Notes under the pieces: generated by a model | Told to the model about the DNA's origin: nothing | The model's database searches: none | What the model saw: the letters and a program-made list of their open reading frames with translations, nothing else | Part shown: in pieces, positions 1 through 9,141 of the stretch | Numbering within the stretch: position 1 is the stretch's first letter | Layout: the number at the start of each line of letters is the position of its first letter | From: MFD04580-c1 sp963702995 | Lineage (GTDB): Bacteria; Planctomycetota; Phycisphaerae; Tepidisphaerales; Tepidisphaeraceae | DNA: 64,000 bases | Reading direction: 5' to 3' | Assembly (NCBI GenBank): GCA_963702995.1 | Contig: OY969783.1 | Coordinates: forward strand, 992,001 to 1,056,000 | Program-made: the position numbers and the translations under genes

Positions 1-685
1 GGCCAGGGGAATAGCCCCCGAACCTGCCGGGCAATCTGGATGGCCGAGCGACCGAAATCGATCCGCGCCGTCTCCCGACTCAGTTTCGGCGCGACCGTGG
101 CGGCCGCGTGATCCTGTTCAGCCTCGACGGCGGACCCGGCCGCCAGCGCTTCCAGCACGCCGAGAACGAGGGCGCGCCGTCGGTCGCGAGGCGATCGTGC
201 AATTCGCCGGCGGTCTCCAGCTCGCCAACATCGAGCGCCGATTCCGCCAATACCGCGCCGGCGTCCATCTTCCGGGCCAGGCGAATAATCGAATTGCCCG
301 CCACAGGGTCGCCGCTCAAGATCGCGGCGTTGATCGGGGCGGCCCCGCGATGCTTCGGCAGGCGCGAGGCGTGCAGGTTAACGCTCCCCAGTCGCGGGTG
401 GTTCACGACCGAATCCGCGATCTTCTGCCCGAAAGCGATTACCACCATCACGTCGGCGGGCGGGAGGGCCTCGTTGAGGGGCTCCTGGTTGATATCGGGC
501 GTGCGAAGCAACGGCAAGCCGGCGGCGATCGCCTCGGCCGCGACCGGCGTGGGGGAGAGCCCGCGGCCGCGGCCGGCGGGGCGGTCGGGCTGGCTGACAA
601 CTTGAACGACCTCGTGCCCCGCGCCGAGGATCGCCCGTAACGTTGGCAGGCCGAATTCGCCGCTGCCGGCAAAGATGATCCGCAA
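1..685 (-). CDS. fmt: Methionyl-tRNA formyltransferase, 3' part cut by window start, frameshifted
   Basis: Formylates initiator Met-tRNA with 10-formyl-THF in the cytoplasm. The N-terminal Rossmann start (RIIFAGSGEFGLPTL), the catalytic region VNLHASRLPKHRGAAPI with its Asn and His, and the later KMDAGAVL Asp segment are all visible. I chose the TTG at 685 because family homology begins there; an in-frame ATG at 763 adds 26 unconserved residues. A GGAG lies about 15 bases upstream of the TTG. Near position 172-178 the frame breaks after LATDGAP. Restoring one C in a C run continues as LVLGVLEALAAGSAVEAEQ and then KLSRETARIDF down to position 1, so this is probably a sequencing indel rather than decay. 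It lies 102 bases downstream of def, the usual def-fmt order. The C-terminal tRNA-binding domain is outside the window. Confidence 0.93.
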
Positions 686-787
686 TGGCGTGATACGAGT
701 CTCCAGTCGTTTAATTGGCCCTACATCGATGGCTAAGAGGATGGGAACGCCGCCAGAGGGCAAGCGGCCGGCAGTCGCATCGACCGC

Positions 788-1420
788 TCAAGCCTGAGGG
801 GGCGCGGGAGCGGGCCCAGACCCCGCGTTATCGCGCGGCGGGGGAGCCGGGTTCCTGGGCGACGGGCTCGCCGAGGGCGGCCGCCTGCGTTTCCTGGCGG
901 CTTCCAACTGCTCGGCGGCATAGTTGTCTTCGAGTTGCTTGAGGATCTTGCGAGAGGCGATCTTCGCCACCGGGCCCATGTAATCAGTGATCAGCCGTCC
1001 ATCGAGATGATCAAACTCGTGTTGCCAGACCCGCGTGATAAAGCCCGTCTCCGTCTGCTCGAACGGCTCACCCGACACGTCCTTGGCTTTGATCGTGAGG
1101 GTTGTCGAGCGATTGATCGCGACGTTGATCTCCGGGAGGCTTAGGCACCCTTCCTCGGCTTCTTCTGCGCCATCGGGGCCCTCCAGGGAGGGGTTGACGT
1201 AAACCTTGTCGTCTTCAGGCTTACCCGTGTGGTTGATGACGAACAGGCGCAGGTTCAGCCCGACCTGCGGGGCCGCAAGGCCCACGCCTTTGGATTCCCG
1301 CATCAAGTCCAACATTTGGGTCGCCAGGGCTCGCAGGTTGTCGTCGAACCGGGTGACCGGCACGCTACGCTTGCGGAGCCGCGGGTCCGGCCATTTGATG
1401 ATCTTCAGTGGGTCGGCCAT
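788..1420 (-). CDS. def: Peptide deformylase
   Basis: Removes the N-formyl group from nascent proteins. All three family motifs are present: GVGLAAPQ (residues 45-52), EGCLSLP (90-96, with metal ligand Cys92) and HEFDH (134-138, with ligands His134 and His138 and catalytic Glu135). The core ends near residue 170. A Pro/Ala/Arg-rich tail of about 40 residues follows; it is not part of the fold and looks disordered. It is the first gene of a minus-strand pair with fmt, its functional partner, and is divergent from the TPR gene upstream. Confidence 0.96.
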   Translation of the reverse strand: MADPLKIIKWPDPRLRKRSVPVTRFDDNLRALATQMLDLMRESKGVGLAAPQVGLNLRLFVINHTGKPEDDKVYVNPSLEGPDGAEEAEEGCLSLPEINVAINRSTTLTIKAKDVSGEPFEQTETGFITRVWQHEFDHLDGRLITDYMGPVAKIASRKILKQLEDNYAAEQLEAARKRRRPPSASPSPRNPAPPPRDNAGSGPAPAPPQA

Positions 1421-1756
1421 TCGATGGTTTACGGTGCCCGGCAGGTCCGAGCGCGGGTGGAACGAGTCGAGGGCCGCCCGGTTTGGATCGACCGTGCCGG
1501 CCCCCTTCGACGTCGCTTAAAATACTGTAGCCCGAGCGATAGGAATAGGCACGTCGGACACTTTTTCGAGAGCGGGAATGCGGTAGACTAAACGGCCGCT
1601 CGGTCCGACGCATGCGCATCGGCCGGGCGCACGGCATCGCTGTGCAATCCGTCGGAGTCGGGGCGAGCCCGCACTGGCTGTTTCCGAACGCAGATTGCGT
1701 TATGATTCGGTTGACAAGCCACCCCCGGCGGAGGGGCTCGGGCTCCCGTGCATGCG

Positions 1757-1762
1757 TATAAT
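1757..1762 (+). promoter_or_regulatory. Candidate -10 box for the TPR gene
   Basis: A perfect TATAAT stands 87 bases before the GTG start at 1849, in the 428-base divergent gap between def and the TPR gene. No good -35 hexamer lies 16-18 bases upstream. A TTGACA at 1711-1716 is too far away (40 bases) to pair with it. The rest of 1421-1848 shows no other feature I can name. Confidence 0.35.
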
Positions 1763-1848
1763 CGGGCGGAGGTTCGGTGCGCGACGCCCGGTTCGCGCGG
1801 GCGGCCGAGGTGTGATTGGCTGGCGGTAATTTTCACCAGGACTCGAAC

Positions 1849-3268
1849 GTGACGACTGCCCTTGCAACGCCCAGCGGACCCTCCGGGGACGACCGCAAAA
1901 AGGCCCAGGGATTCTTCGGGCATGCGCGTACGGTCGCGGATACGGGCAACTACGAGGTACTCGATCACGATGTACATCAACGGGCTCAACCTCGACCCGG
2001 AGTTCGAGGAAGCTCACAAAGCGCTTCGCGAGATTTCGATGGTCCGCAAGGCCCGCGGCGGCAAGCCGATGGGGATGTGGGACAGGGCTAAGCTCAAAGC
2101 CGCCAAAGACGATTTTAAGGGGCAGATGCTCAACGCCGAGCACCTTCTGGCCTACGACCCGGGGAACATTGACCACATGCTCGCCATGGCGTCGGCGGCC
2201 GCAAAAGGGGCGTTTTATGACATCGTCCGGTGGGTTGGCCCAATCGCCCACCACGCGCTGGCGACGAACCCCAAGCCGGACTTCAATAAAGTCATCGCAC
2301 TAAAGGAAATCTACAAGACCGCGATGGAGTTCCGCACGGCCGCGGATGTCTGCGCGCTCGCTCTGCGGGTCAAGCCAAACGACATGAACCTTCAGCAGGA
2401 GCTGAAGGACCTTGCGACCAAGGAGACGATCCAGAAGGGCAATTACGAGAAGGGCGACTTCCGGGAGAGCATCCGCAACGTGGACCAGCAGCGCGAGCTG
2501 ATGCAGCAGGACATGGACATTCGCACCGAAGATGCGATGGCCGCCGGCATCCGCAAAGCGCAGGCGGAGTACGATGTGGACCCCAACGACCCAGGCGCGC
2601 TGAAGCGCCTTGTGGACATCCTGCGCAAGACCGAGCAAACCGAATACGAGAACCGGGCGATCGAACTGCTGGATGGGCACTTCAAGCGGACGAAGTCTTA
2701 CCCTTACCGGGACATCATCAACACGATCAAGACGGCCCAGCTTAGCCGCATGGAGCGTTCGCTCCGCGAGCAGGTCATGAAGAATATGGCTGATGTCGGG
2801 TTGCGCAAGAGCTACGAGCAATTCCTCCGTGAAAAGGCGGAGGAGTTGCTCCGCATTAATACAGAGCGGCTGGAGAACTACCCGTCGAACAACGAAGCCC
2901 GGATGGAGATCGGCAGGCAGCTCTTCGCCCTGGGCCGGTTCGACGATGCGATCCCCGTCTTCCAACAGGCGAGGAACGACGCGAAGTACCGCGTCACCGG
3001 CAGTGTCATGCTCGGCCGGGCGTTCCTCGAAGCCGGCTTCCCCGAAGAGGCGGCCGACACGCTGCAGGGCGTCATCGCGGACTATGCGGGCGTCGGCGAT
3101 GAAAAGTCGATCGACATGACCTACTGGTACGCGCGCTCGCTTGAGGAGCGGGGGGATATCCCCTCCGCCCTGAAATCCTACAGCCAGGTCTTCCAGTGGA
3201 ACGCGAAGTACCGGGACGTGCAGCCCCGCATCAAGCGCCTCCGAGCGGCGAGCCGCGGCACGCCCTAA
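1849..3268 (+). CDS. TPR-repeat protein, frameshifted near its 5' end
   Basis: Helical-repeat protein of unknown partner. TPR-like units are clear in the C-terminal third (NEARMEIGRQLFALGRFDDA, then GSVMLGRAFLEAGFPEEAAD, then TYWYARSLEERGDIPSALKS). The middle is charged and helical. The plausible N-terminus begins at GTG 1849 and reads through RKKAQGFFGHARTVADTGNYE. One extra G in a GG at about 1957 then throws the frame; removing it continues directly as YSITMYINGLNLDPEFEEAH, giving 472 residues. There is no signal peptide or membrane segment, so it is probably cytoplasmic. It is monocistronic, followed by a strong hairpin. Similar proteins of unknown role are common in planctomycetes; I assign no function. 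Confidence 0.75.
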
Positions 3269-3277
3269 CTCGCCCGA

Positions 3278-3331
3278 AAACGGGGAGTCTCCCCTTTCTT
3301 CGAGCCGGAAGAAAGGGGAGACTCCCCGTTT
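3278..3331 (+). terminator. Perfect 24-bp hairpin after the TPR gene
   Basis: Left arm 3278-3301 and right arm 3308-3331 are perfect complements with a 6-base loop, GAGCCG. Each arm contains its own odd palindrome, GGGGAGTCTCCCC, so alternative folds are possible. It starts 9 bases after the stop codon. There is no clear T tract, so it may act as a stem-loop terminator or mRNA end protector. Confidence 0.6.
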
Positions 3332-3503
3332 CGTGTCGGCGGCGCTGGACAAAACGTCTTGAACCATTATGATTTTGGACCCCCTGCCCGGAATCGTTGC
3401 CGAGTAGCGCGCGGGGGACGAGCCGGAAGCCTTGCGGGGACGCCGCTGTTTCCGCGGGGCTCGGTTTATATCCGTCGATTGAAGATCGCGCTGCGACCGA
3501 ACC

Positions 3504-3508
3504 AGGAG
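3504..3508 (+). promoter_or_regulatory. Ribosome binding site that sets the rpsT start
   Basis: AGGAG is 7 bases before GTG 3516 but only one base before the in-frame TTG at 3510. This decides for the GTG, so the protein begins MAHSLSAKKR, in line with the S20 family. Confidence 0.7.
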
Positions 3509-3515
3509 ATTGTCC

Positions 3516-3890
3516 GTGGCCCATTCGCTTTCCGCCAAAAAGCGTGTCCGTCAGACCGAGAAACGCCGTGCCCGCAATCGCTCCCGCAAGGAGTTGATCA
3601 AGAACGAGGTGCGCGGCTTTACGACTGTTCTCGCGACGGGCGACGCCAAGAAGGCCGAGGATGCCCTGAATAAGGTCGTCTCGCGCCTCGATAAGGTCGC
3701 CGCCAAGGGGACCATTCACAAGAACACCGCCGCCCGCAAGCGCAGCCGCATGGCGAAGAAGTTGAACGCCGTCCGCAGTGGGGCGGTCAAGCCGACCACC
3801 GTCGCCGGCGCCAAGGCCGCCGCCAAGGTGGCCAAGGCCGCGAAGGCGGCCGCCGCCGCAGCGGCGGGTAGCAGCGGCGCGAACGCCTAA
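3516..3890 (+). CDS. rpsT: 30S ribosomal protein S20
   Basis: Binds 16S rRNA in the small subunit. The family core is plain: SLSAKKRVRQTEKRRARNRS at the start, then IKNEVR and the KGTIHKNTAARKRSRMAKKLN block. The protein is 124 residues, longer than the usual 85-90, because of an Ala/Lys-rich tail of about 35 residues (AGAKAAAKVAKAAKAAAA) that looks like a basic helical or disordered extension. Start is GTG with AGGAG 7 bases upstream. A Rho-independent terminator follows at 3950, so it is probably a single-gene transcript. Confidence 0.96.
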   Translation: MAHSLSAKKRVRQTEKRRARNRSRKELIKNEVRGFTTVLATGDAKKAEDALNKVVSRLDKVAAKGTIHKNTAARKRSRMAKKLNAVRSGAVKPTTVAGAKAAAKVAKAAKAAAAAAAGSSGANA

Positions 3891-3949
3891 TCGCGCCGCA
3901 TCCGCCGAGGAAAGAACGCCGCGCGCCGCCTTAAAACGGCCGCGACGAT

Positions 3950-4021
3950 CACCCGGCATTAGGCATACTCTGACGCGCGCCTCCCGCGCGATCCAGGGCC
4001 TGCTTGATGCCGGGTGTTTTT
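3950..4021 (+). terminator. Rho-independent terminator of rpsT
   Basis: CACCCGGCAT (3950-3959) pairs with ATGCCGGGTG (4007-4016) and is followed by TTTTTG. The 47-base loop itself holds a short CGCGCG stem. It lies 60 bases after rpsT and before glyS. Confidence 0.7.
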
Positions 4022-4134
4022 GTTGACCCACGTCGCGTTGCCCGGCGCGTCACGACGCACGCGTCACGATCGCGGCGGCAGCGGGAGTAGAGTCGGATCG
4101 CCACCGTGAACGCGCTCGATCCAAAAGGAGCACC

Positions 4135-5724
4135 ATGCCCGACGCGACCGTGATGGAACAGATCGTCTCCCTGTGCAAGCGCCGCGGCTTCGTCTACCCG
4201 GCCAGCGAGATCTACGGCGGGCTCAACGGCTTCTGGGATTATGGGCCGCTGGGCGTCCTGCTGAAGAACAACATCCGGGACTGGTGGTGGCACAACATGG
4301 TGATCTGTCCGCCGCTGGGGCCGGACGGTCACCCGGTCGATATGGTCGGGATCGATACGGCGATCATCCAGAACCCCAGGGCGTGGGTCGCCAGCGGGCA
4401 CGTCGGCGGGTTCTCCGATCCGATGGTTGACGACCGCGAGACCAAGCAGCGCTATCGTGCCGACCACATCATGGTGGGGGCGGCGCACGTCAAGCGAAAG
4501 AACGAGAATCTCGACGACCTCGGCCTCTTCTCCGTCCTCTCCGGCGACGACGCGATCGACAACTTCGTGAAGAAGGTGGAAAAGCTGGCGAAGAAGACCG
4601 GCGGTGGGGAGGTCGAGCCCCCGGCGGAGCTGACGCCGTTCACGCGGCTCTCGCCCGAGCAGCAGAAGCTCGTCGTCGGGCCCGACGCGGCCGCCGCGGG
4701 CACGCTGACCGAGCCGCGCGAGTTCAACCTGATGTTCCAGACCTACGTCGGCGCGATCCAGAGCGACGAATCCAAAGCCTACCTGCGTCCGGAGACCGCC
4801 CAGGGGATCTTCCTGCAGTACAAGAACGTCTGCGATACCACCCGGGTCAAGGTCCCTTTCGGAGTCGCCCAGATCGGCAAGAGCTTCCGGAACGAGGTGA
4901 CGCCGCGGAACTTCATCTTCCGCTCGCGAGAGTTTGAGCAGATGGAAATGGAGTGGTTCTGCCCCCCAGCCGATGCGTTGAAATGGTACGACTTCTGGCG
5001 GGGCGAGCGGATGAAATGGTGGGAGTCGCTTGGCGTCAGCCGCGACCGCCTGAAGTTCCGCGACCATGATAAAGAGGAACTCGCTTTCTACTCCAAGGCG
5101 ACCGTTGACATCGAGTACAAGTACCCCTTCACGGCGCCCGACTTCGGGGAGCTGGAAGGGATTGCGCATCGGGGGGATTACGACCTGACCCAGCACCAGA
5201 AGCATTCCGGGCTCAAGCTGGAATATTTCGATCAGGAGTTGCAACTGAGGCTGAAGGAGCAGGGCGTGCCAGAGGATGAGATCAAGTCAAAGAGCCGCTA
5301 CCTCCCCAATGTCATCGAGCCGGCCAGCGGGCTGACGCGCGCGGTGCTTGTCCTGTTGTGCGAGGCGTTCACGCCAGACGAAAGCCGTCCGAGCAAGCTG
5401 TTCATGAAGTTCAGGCCCCGTTTCGCGCCGATCAAGCTGGGCATCTTCCCTCTGGTCAACAAGGACGGAATGCCCGAAATGGCCGAGAAGATCTACCTGG
5501 ACCTCCGCAAGCAGCACACCTGCGAGTACGACCCGAAGCAGGCGATCGGCAAGCGCTACGCCCGAATGGACGAGATCGGGACGCCCTACTGCGTAACCGT
5601 TGACGGCGAGTCGCTCAAGGACCAGACCGTCACCGTGCGGGAGCGGGATAAGATGACGCAAGAACGCGTCAGCGTGGACAAGCTGAAGACTTACTTTGCC
5701 GACCGGTTCGACGCGGCCGACTGA
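4135..5724 (+). CDS. glyS: Glycine--tRNA ligase, single-chain (alpha2) type
   Basis: Charges tRNA-Gly with glycine. The 529-residue protein is the homodimeric class II form, not the alpha/beta tetramer. It opens with MEQIVSLCKRRGFVYPASEI and GGLNGFWDYGPLG. It carries AYLRPETAQGIFLQYKNV, motif 2 (GKSFRNEVTPRNFIFRSREF, EQMEMEW), motif 3 (NVIEPASGLTRAVLVLLCEA) and a C-terminal anticodon-binding domain beginning near FAPIKLGIFPLVNKDG. A strong AGGAG about 7 bases before ATG 4135 fixes the start. It lies between the rpsT terminator and the DUF3524 glycosyltransferase, 107 bases upstream of the latter. Confidence 0.97.
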   Translation: MPDATVMEQIVSLCKRRGFVYPASEIYGGLNGFWDYGPLGVLLKNNIRDWWWHNMVICPPLGPDGHPVDMVGIDTAIIQNPRAWVASGHVGGFSDPMVDDRETKQRYRADHIMVGAAHVKRKNENLDDLGLFSVLSGDDAIDNFVKKVEKLAKKTGGGEVEPPAELTPFTRLSPEQQKLVVGPDAAAAGTLTEPREFNLMFQTYVGAIQSDESKAYLRPETAQGIFLQYKNVCDTTRVKVPFGVAQIGKSFRNEVTPRNFIFRSREFEQMEMEWFCPPADALKWYDFWRGERMKWWESLGVSRDRLKFRDHDKEELAFYSKATVDIEYKYPFTAPDFGELEGIAHRGDYDLTQHQKHSGLKLEYFDQELQLRLKEQGVPEDEIKSKSRYLPNVIEPASGLTRAVLVLLCEAFTPDESRPSKLFMKFRPRFAPIKLGIFPLVNKDGMPEMAEKIYLDLRKQHTCEYDPKQAIGKRYARMDEIGTPYCVTVDGESLKDQTVTVRERDKMTQERVSVDKLKTYFADRFDAAD

Positions 5725-5831
5725 CCCGAAGGCGGAGGCACGCCGAACCATGCCTACATTGAGCGCTCCAAGGCTTGGGAACGGTTGGGGCAGGCCGGCA
5801 TATCCGCAGGCAGTTCACGGTCTTTGTCACC

Positions 5832-6926
5832 ATGTCAACGCAACTGGACATCCTCGCGCTCGAGCCGTTCTACGGGGGGGTTCGGCGGGCGATGCTCGAG
5901 ACGCTGGTCCGGTGCAGCCGCCATCGGTGGACGGTTCTTAAGCTGCCTCCCCGGCGGATCGAACGGCGGCTGACGGCCGCGGCGAACTGGTTCTCGGAGC
6001 AGCTTTCGCGTCACTGGGTAGGGCGGCTGGATCTGTTGTTCACGAGCGAGGCGATGAACCTCGCGAGCCTCCTGCGGCTGGTCCCGGAGTTAACGCGTCA
6101 CCCCGCCGTCGTCTATTTTCACGACAACCAGATGCCCGATGCCCATTCGGAAGGGCAGCAGCCGCACGACCTGGTGAACCTAAACACCGCGACGGCCGCC
6201 ACCGAGCTTTGGTTCAATTCGCTTTATCACCGATCGACGTTCCAGGCCTTGGCGGCCGCGATGGTTGACCGCCATCCGGAGTTGTCCTCCCGCAGCCCGA
6301 TCCCCGAGCTGAAGGCGAAGAGTCGGCTCATGCCCCCGCCGGTGGACCTTGGGCTCGTTCATGAGATCGAAGCGTCGGGCCCGATCCAACGGAACCCGCG
6401 AACGATCTTTGTCGAAACCCGCGACGCCGACATCGACCTGCTCAACTCGGCGCTGGCGCTGCTTCGAACGCATGGGGTCGCATTTAACGTGGTGACGGTC
6501 GGCCCGGTTGACGAGCTGGACTCGGCCATCCCCCGGCGAACGATCCCGGAGAAGGATGAAGCCGGGCAGGCCCGGGCGATGTTCGAGGCCGGTGTCGTTG
6601 TCAGCGTCAAGCCGATGGCCGCGTCCGATTACCTTGTCGTCCGGGCGATCGCCGCCGGCTGCCGCCCGGTCCTCCCGGACAGCGGCATGTACCCTGAGAT
6701 CATCCCGGCCGAGATGCAGCGGAGCTGCCTGTACGAGATCAGCCCCGATGGCCTCGCGGAGCACATCATTGGCGCCATGCGGCCGAACGGCGTCGCCGTC
6801 CGCTCCGAGAGCATGACCCGGATGCTTCGCCCGTTCGATGCCATCGCCGCATGCCGGGCGATCGATGAACGCGTCGAACAGCTCGTGCATGCCAACACAC
6901 CGCATCCCGGCGTAGGCCATGGATAG
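5832..6926 (+). CDS. DUF3524-type glycosyltransferase, tRNA-queuosine mannosyltransferase-like
   Basis: The first ~170 residues match the DUF3524 domain of eukaryotic tRNA-queuosine alpha-mannosyltransferase (QTMAN/GTDC1) and its bacterial relatives: ILALEPFYGGVRRAML, LKLPPRRIERRLTAAANWF, VVYFHDNQMPDAHSEGQQ and ATELWFNSLYHRSTFQAL, then KAKSRLMPPPVDL. The C-terminal half is a degenerate GT-B lobe with VSVKPMAASDYLVVRAIAAG and PVLPDSGMYPEIIP, the place of the nucleotide-sugar site. ATG 5832 (MSTQLDILALEP) is preferred to an in-frame TTG at 5775. It follows glyS by 107 bases, a setting compatible with tRNA biology. The substrate in bacteria is not shown here. 364 residues, no signal peptide. Confidence 0.75.
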   Translation: MSTQLDILALEPFYGGVRRAMLETLVRCSRHRWTVLKLPPRRIERRLTAAANWFSEQLSRHWVGRLDLLFTSEAMNLASLLRLVPELTRHPAVVYFHDNQMPDAHSEGQQPHDLVNLNTATAATELWFNSLYHRSTFQALAAAMVDRHPELSSRSPIPELKAKSRLMPPPVDLGLVHEIEASGPIQRNPRTIFVETRDADIDLLNSALALLRTHGVAFNVVTVGPVDELDSAIPRRTIPEKDEAGQARAMFEAGVVVSVKPMAASDYLVVRAIAAGCRPVLPDSGMYPEIIPAEMQRSCLYEISPDGLAEHIIGAMRPNGVAVRSESMTRMLRPFDAIAACRAIDERVEQLVHANTPHPGVGHG

Positions 6927-7173
6927 GGCCCAGCCGTCCCGCGGGACCATGACTAACAAGCGAAGCACAGGTGCCGGCGGCATTTGCACACCGCGCCGAG
7001 AGCCGACGTCGGCCATCTCCCGCTTTCACCGCCCCGCCTCAACGTCCGATAATCTATGTTATGTTAAGCTCATCAACTTTGTGTGCGGCGGGGGGCTTTC
7101 GTGGGGTTCTGGAGGCTTGCGTCGCCGCGTGACGTGAGTCGAGAGTTCGTGACGGATCCGAACCTCTGAACCG

Positions 7174-7233
7174 GGGAACGCCGACGTCCCCGTCGGCTTT
7201 TCGCGGAGAGCCGACGAGGACGTCGGCGTTCCC
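7174..7233. repeat. 25-bp inverted repeat, GACGTC-rich dispersed palindrome
   Basis: Arms 7174-7198 and 7209-7233 (GGGAACGCCGACGTCC... and its complement) match at 24 of 25 positions, with a 10-base loop. A diverged relative lies at 57396-57451. The surrounding 6927-7373 gap holds no gene I recognise. Confidence 0.7.
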
Positions 7234-7373
7234 AGGAAGTGGCCGGGGATGCTTTCCGCGCCGTGCCGGCGGCTGTCAGAAGAACGGCCACACCGTCCGT
7301 CAGCTGCGGATCCTGCCATCCTTGCCATCGCCCGGCCCGCGGGCGTATGGTTCTTCGCAGGAGGATCGCGTTC

Positions 7374-7649
7374 ATGCCCGTTTATGTCTACCGAGTGGTT
7401 CGCGAGGCCGGCCCGGACGAGGTGTTCGAGCTGCGCCAGTCGATTCACGACTCCCCGCTGACTCGCCATCCCACCACAGGCGAGCCGGTGGAACGGGTGA
7501 TCCTCGCGCCGAATATCGGGAAGGGTACGCTGGGGGATGCGCAGATCGCGTCGTCCGGCCTGACCAAGTACGTGAAGACGTCCGACGGTAAGTACGAGCG
7601 CCAGGCGGGCTCCGGCGGCCCGTCAATGCTCGATCCGTACGCCGAATGA
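7374..7649 (+). CDS. FmdB-like small protein lacking the zinc cysteines
   Basis: A 91-residue cytoplasmic protein. Its outline follows FmdB-type zinc-ribbon proteins: it starts MPVYVYRVV where they have MPTYEYxC, continues VFELRQSIHDSPLTRHPTTG where they have FExxQSIxxxPLxxCPxCG, and then VERVILAPNIG where they have VRRLI. Every cysteine of the ribbon is absent, so it cannot bind zinc that way. A canonical FmdB with all four cysteines is encoded at 63145-63627 for comparison. AGGAGG at 7359-7364, 9 bases before ATG 7374, fixes the start. It stands alone between a palindrome and the metallopeptidase gene. Function unknown. Confidence 0.65.
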   Translation: MPVYVYRVVREAGPDEVFELRQSIHDSPLTRHPTTGEPVERVILAPNIGKGTLGDAQIASSGLTKYVKTSDGKYERQAGSGGPSMLDPYAE

Positions 7650-7866
7650 GACGCCGCGGCCGCCGGGCAACCCGCGCGTCTGCCGTCCAGGCCCGCCCGC
7701 AACGCCGGGGTCACACCGGGACGCCGTTCCCCAACTTACCAAGCGGCGCCCGGTTTTCACACGGCGACACACCCATCAATATTTTCCCGTTGACCGTTCC
7801 CCGACCCCGGTATTTTACTGTCACCGAAGCGGGGCAGACCGAGAGATGGCAGAGAGCGAGTAGCCG

Positions 7867-8973
7867 ATGCGGACGTATACGTGCAGTTGCGGGAACCAAC
7901 TTTTCTTTGACAACAGCATCTGCATGCGCTGCAAGCGCGAGGTCGGGTGGTGCCCTTCGTGCCGGGTGATCACCGACGTCCAGACCGGCACCGACGGGAC
8001 TTTCAACTGTTCGGCCTGCGCCACGTCCCTGGTGAAATGCTCGAACTACGCGTTGAACAACGTCTGCAACCGTTTCGTCGCGTGCGTGCCGGGCAGCGGG
8101 ACGCAGAACGCGACATCCGCCGGGGTATTCTGCGACTGTTGCCGGTTCAACCACACGATCCCGAACCTGTCGGTCGCCGGGAACAGGGAAAAGTGGTATC
8201 GCCTCGAGGCCGCAAAACGCCGCACGATGTACGACCTGGACATGTTCGGCTTCCCCTACGGGAACGAGCAGGACGGCATCACCCCGCCACTGAAGTTCGA
8301 GTTCAAGGCCGACATCGTCCCGGACCGCGTCTACCGCGGCTCATCCACGGGCCAGAAGGTCTTCACCGGCCACGATAACGGCGTCATCACGATCAACATC
8401 CAGGAGGCCGACGACGTGGTGCGCGAGAAGCTTCGCGTGGACATGGGCGAGGCGCACCGCTCGCTTCTCGGCCATTTTCGGCATGAGTTCGGGCACTATA
8501 TCTGGGACGTGCTGGTCAAGGGGAAGAAGGAAGCGGAATGCGTCGCCGTCTTCGGGGATCATAACAACCCCAAGTATGACGACGCGCTGAAAGCCTACTA
8601 CAAGAACGGCCCGCGGCCGGACTGGCTGATGAACTACGTCAGCGCCTACGCGACGATGCACCCGTGGGAAGATTTCGCCGAGACGTTCGCCCTTTACCTG
8701 GACATGGGCGCGGGGCTGGACACGGCGATCCACGGCGGCATCATCCCCCCGCTCGACCTGACGGATGTCGATGCCATGACCAAGGCCTACACCAAGCTTG
8801 GCCTGGCCCTGAACGAGATGAACCGGAGCAACGGGCTCCTCGACTTCCTGCCCGAATTGTTTGCCAAGCCAACGCAGGTGAAGATCCGCTTCATCCACGA
8901 ACTGGCCCAGCGCGGCACGCCGCTTCGCCAGCCGGATTGCAAGCCCGAGCAGCCCGTGTTGAAGGCCGGCTGA
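7867..8973 (+). CDS. Putative zinc-binding metallopeptidase with N-terminal zinc ribbons
   Basis: Matches the 'putative zinc-binding metallo-peptidase' family (Peptidase_Mx type). The first ~95 residues contain at least four CxxC-like pairs (CSCGN, CMRC, CPSC, CSAC, CDCC), which suggests one or two zinc ribbons. The catalytic HEFGH lies at residues 206-210, and a downstream WEDFAETFALYLD supplies the likely third ligand. There is no signal peptide, so it is cytoplasmic. The 368-residue length fits the family. A second protease domain is not seen. Substrate unknown. It is a single gene, 217 bases after the FmdB-like protein, with no obvious partner. Confidence 0.8.
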   Translation: MRTYTCSCGNQLFFDNSICMRCKREVGWCPSCRVITDVQTGTDGTFNCSACATSLVKCSNYALNNVCNRFVACVPGSGTQNATSAGVFCDCCRFNHTIPNLSVAGNREKWYRLEAAKRRTMYDLDMFGFPYGNEQDGITPPLKFEFKADIVPDRVYRGSSTGQKVFTGHDNGVITINIQEADDVVREKLRVDMGEAHRSLLGHFRHEFGHYIWDVLVKGKKEAECVAVFGDHNNPKYDDALKAYYKNGPRPDWLMNYVSAYATMHPWEDFAETFALYLDMGAGLDTAIHGGIIPPLDLTDVDAMTKAYTKLGLALNEMNRSNGLLDFLPELFAKPTQVKIRFIHELAQRGTPLRQPDCKPEQPVLKAG

Positions 8974-9141
8974 AGCCGCCGGGCGCCCCGGCGGAAGGGC
9001 CGAAATCCGAGAAACCTCAAGGAAGTCCAAACAAGGTCGAAGAAGAAGTCGTCGGGGCGGTCTTGTCCGATTGCTTCTTTTTCCCTTTGGATAGTCCTTT
9101 GGGTTTCGGATTCGGTGCTTCGGGTTTCGACGCCGTCGTGT

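Noticed and set aside
1711..1762. TTGACA at 1711 and TATAAT at 1757 as one promoter
   Set aside because: The hexamers are 40 bases apart, far beyond the 16-18 needed.
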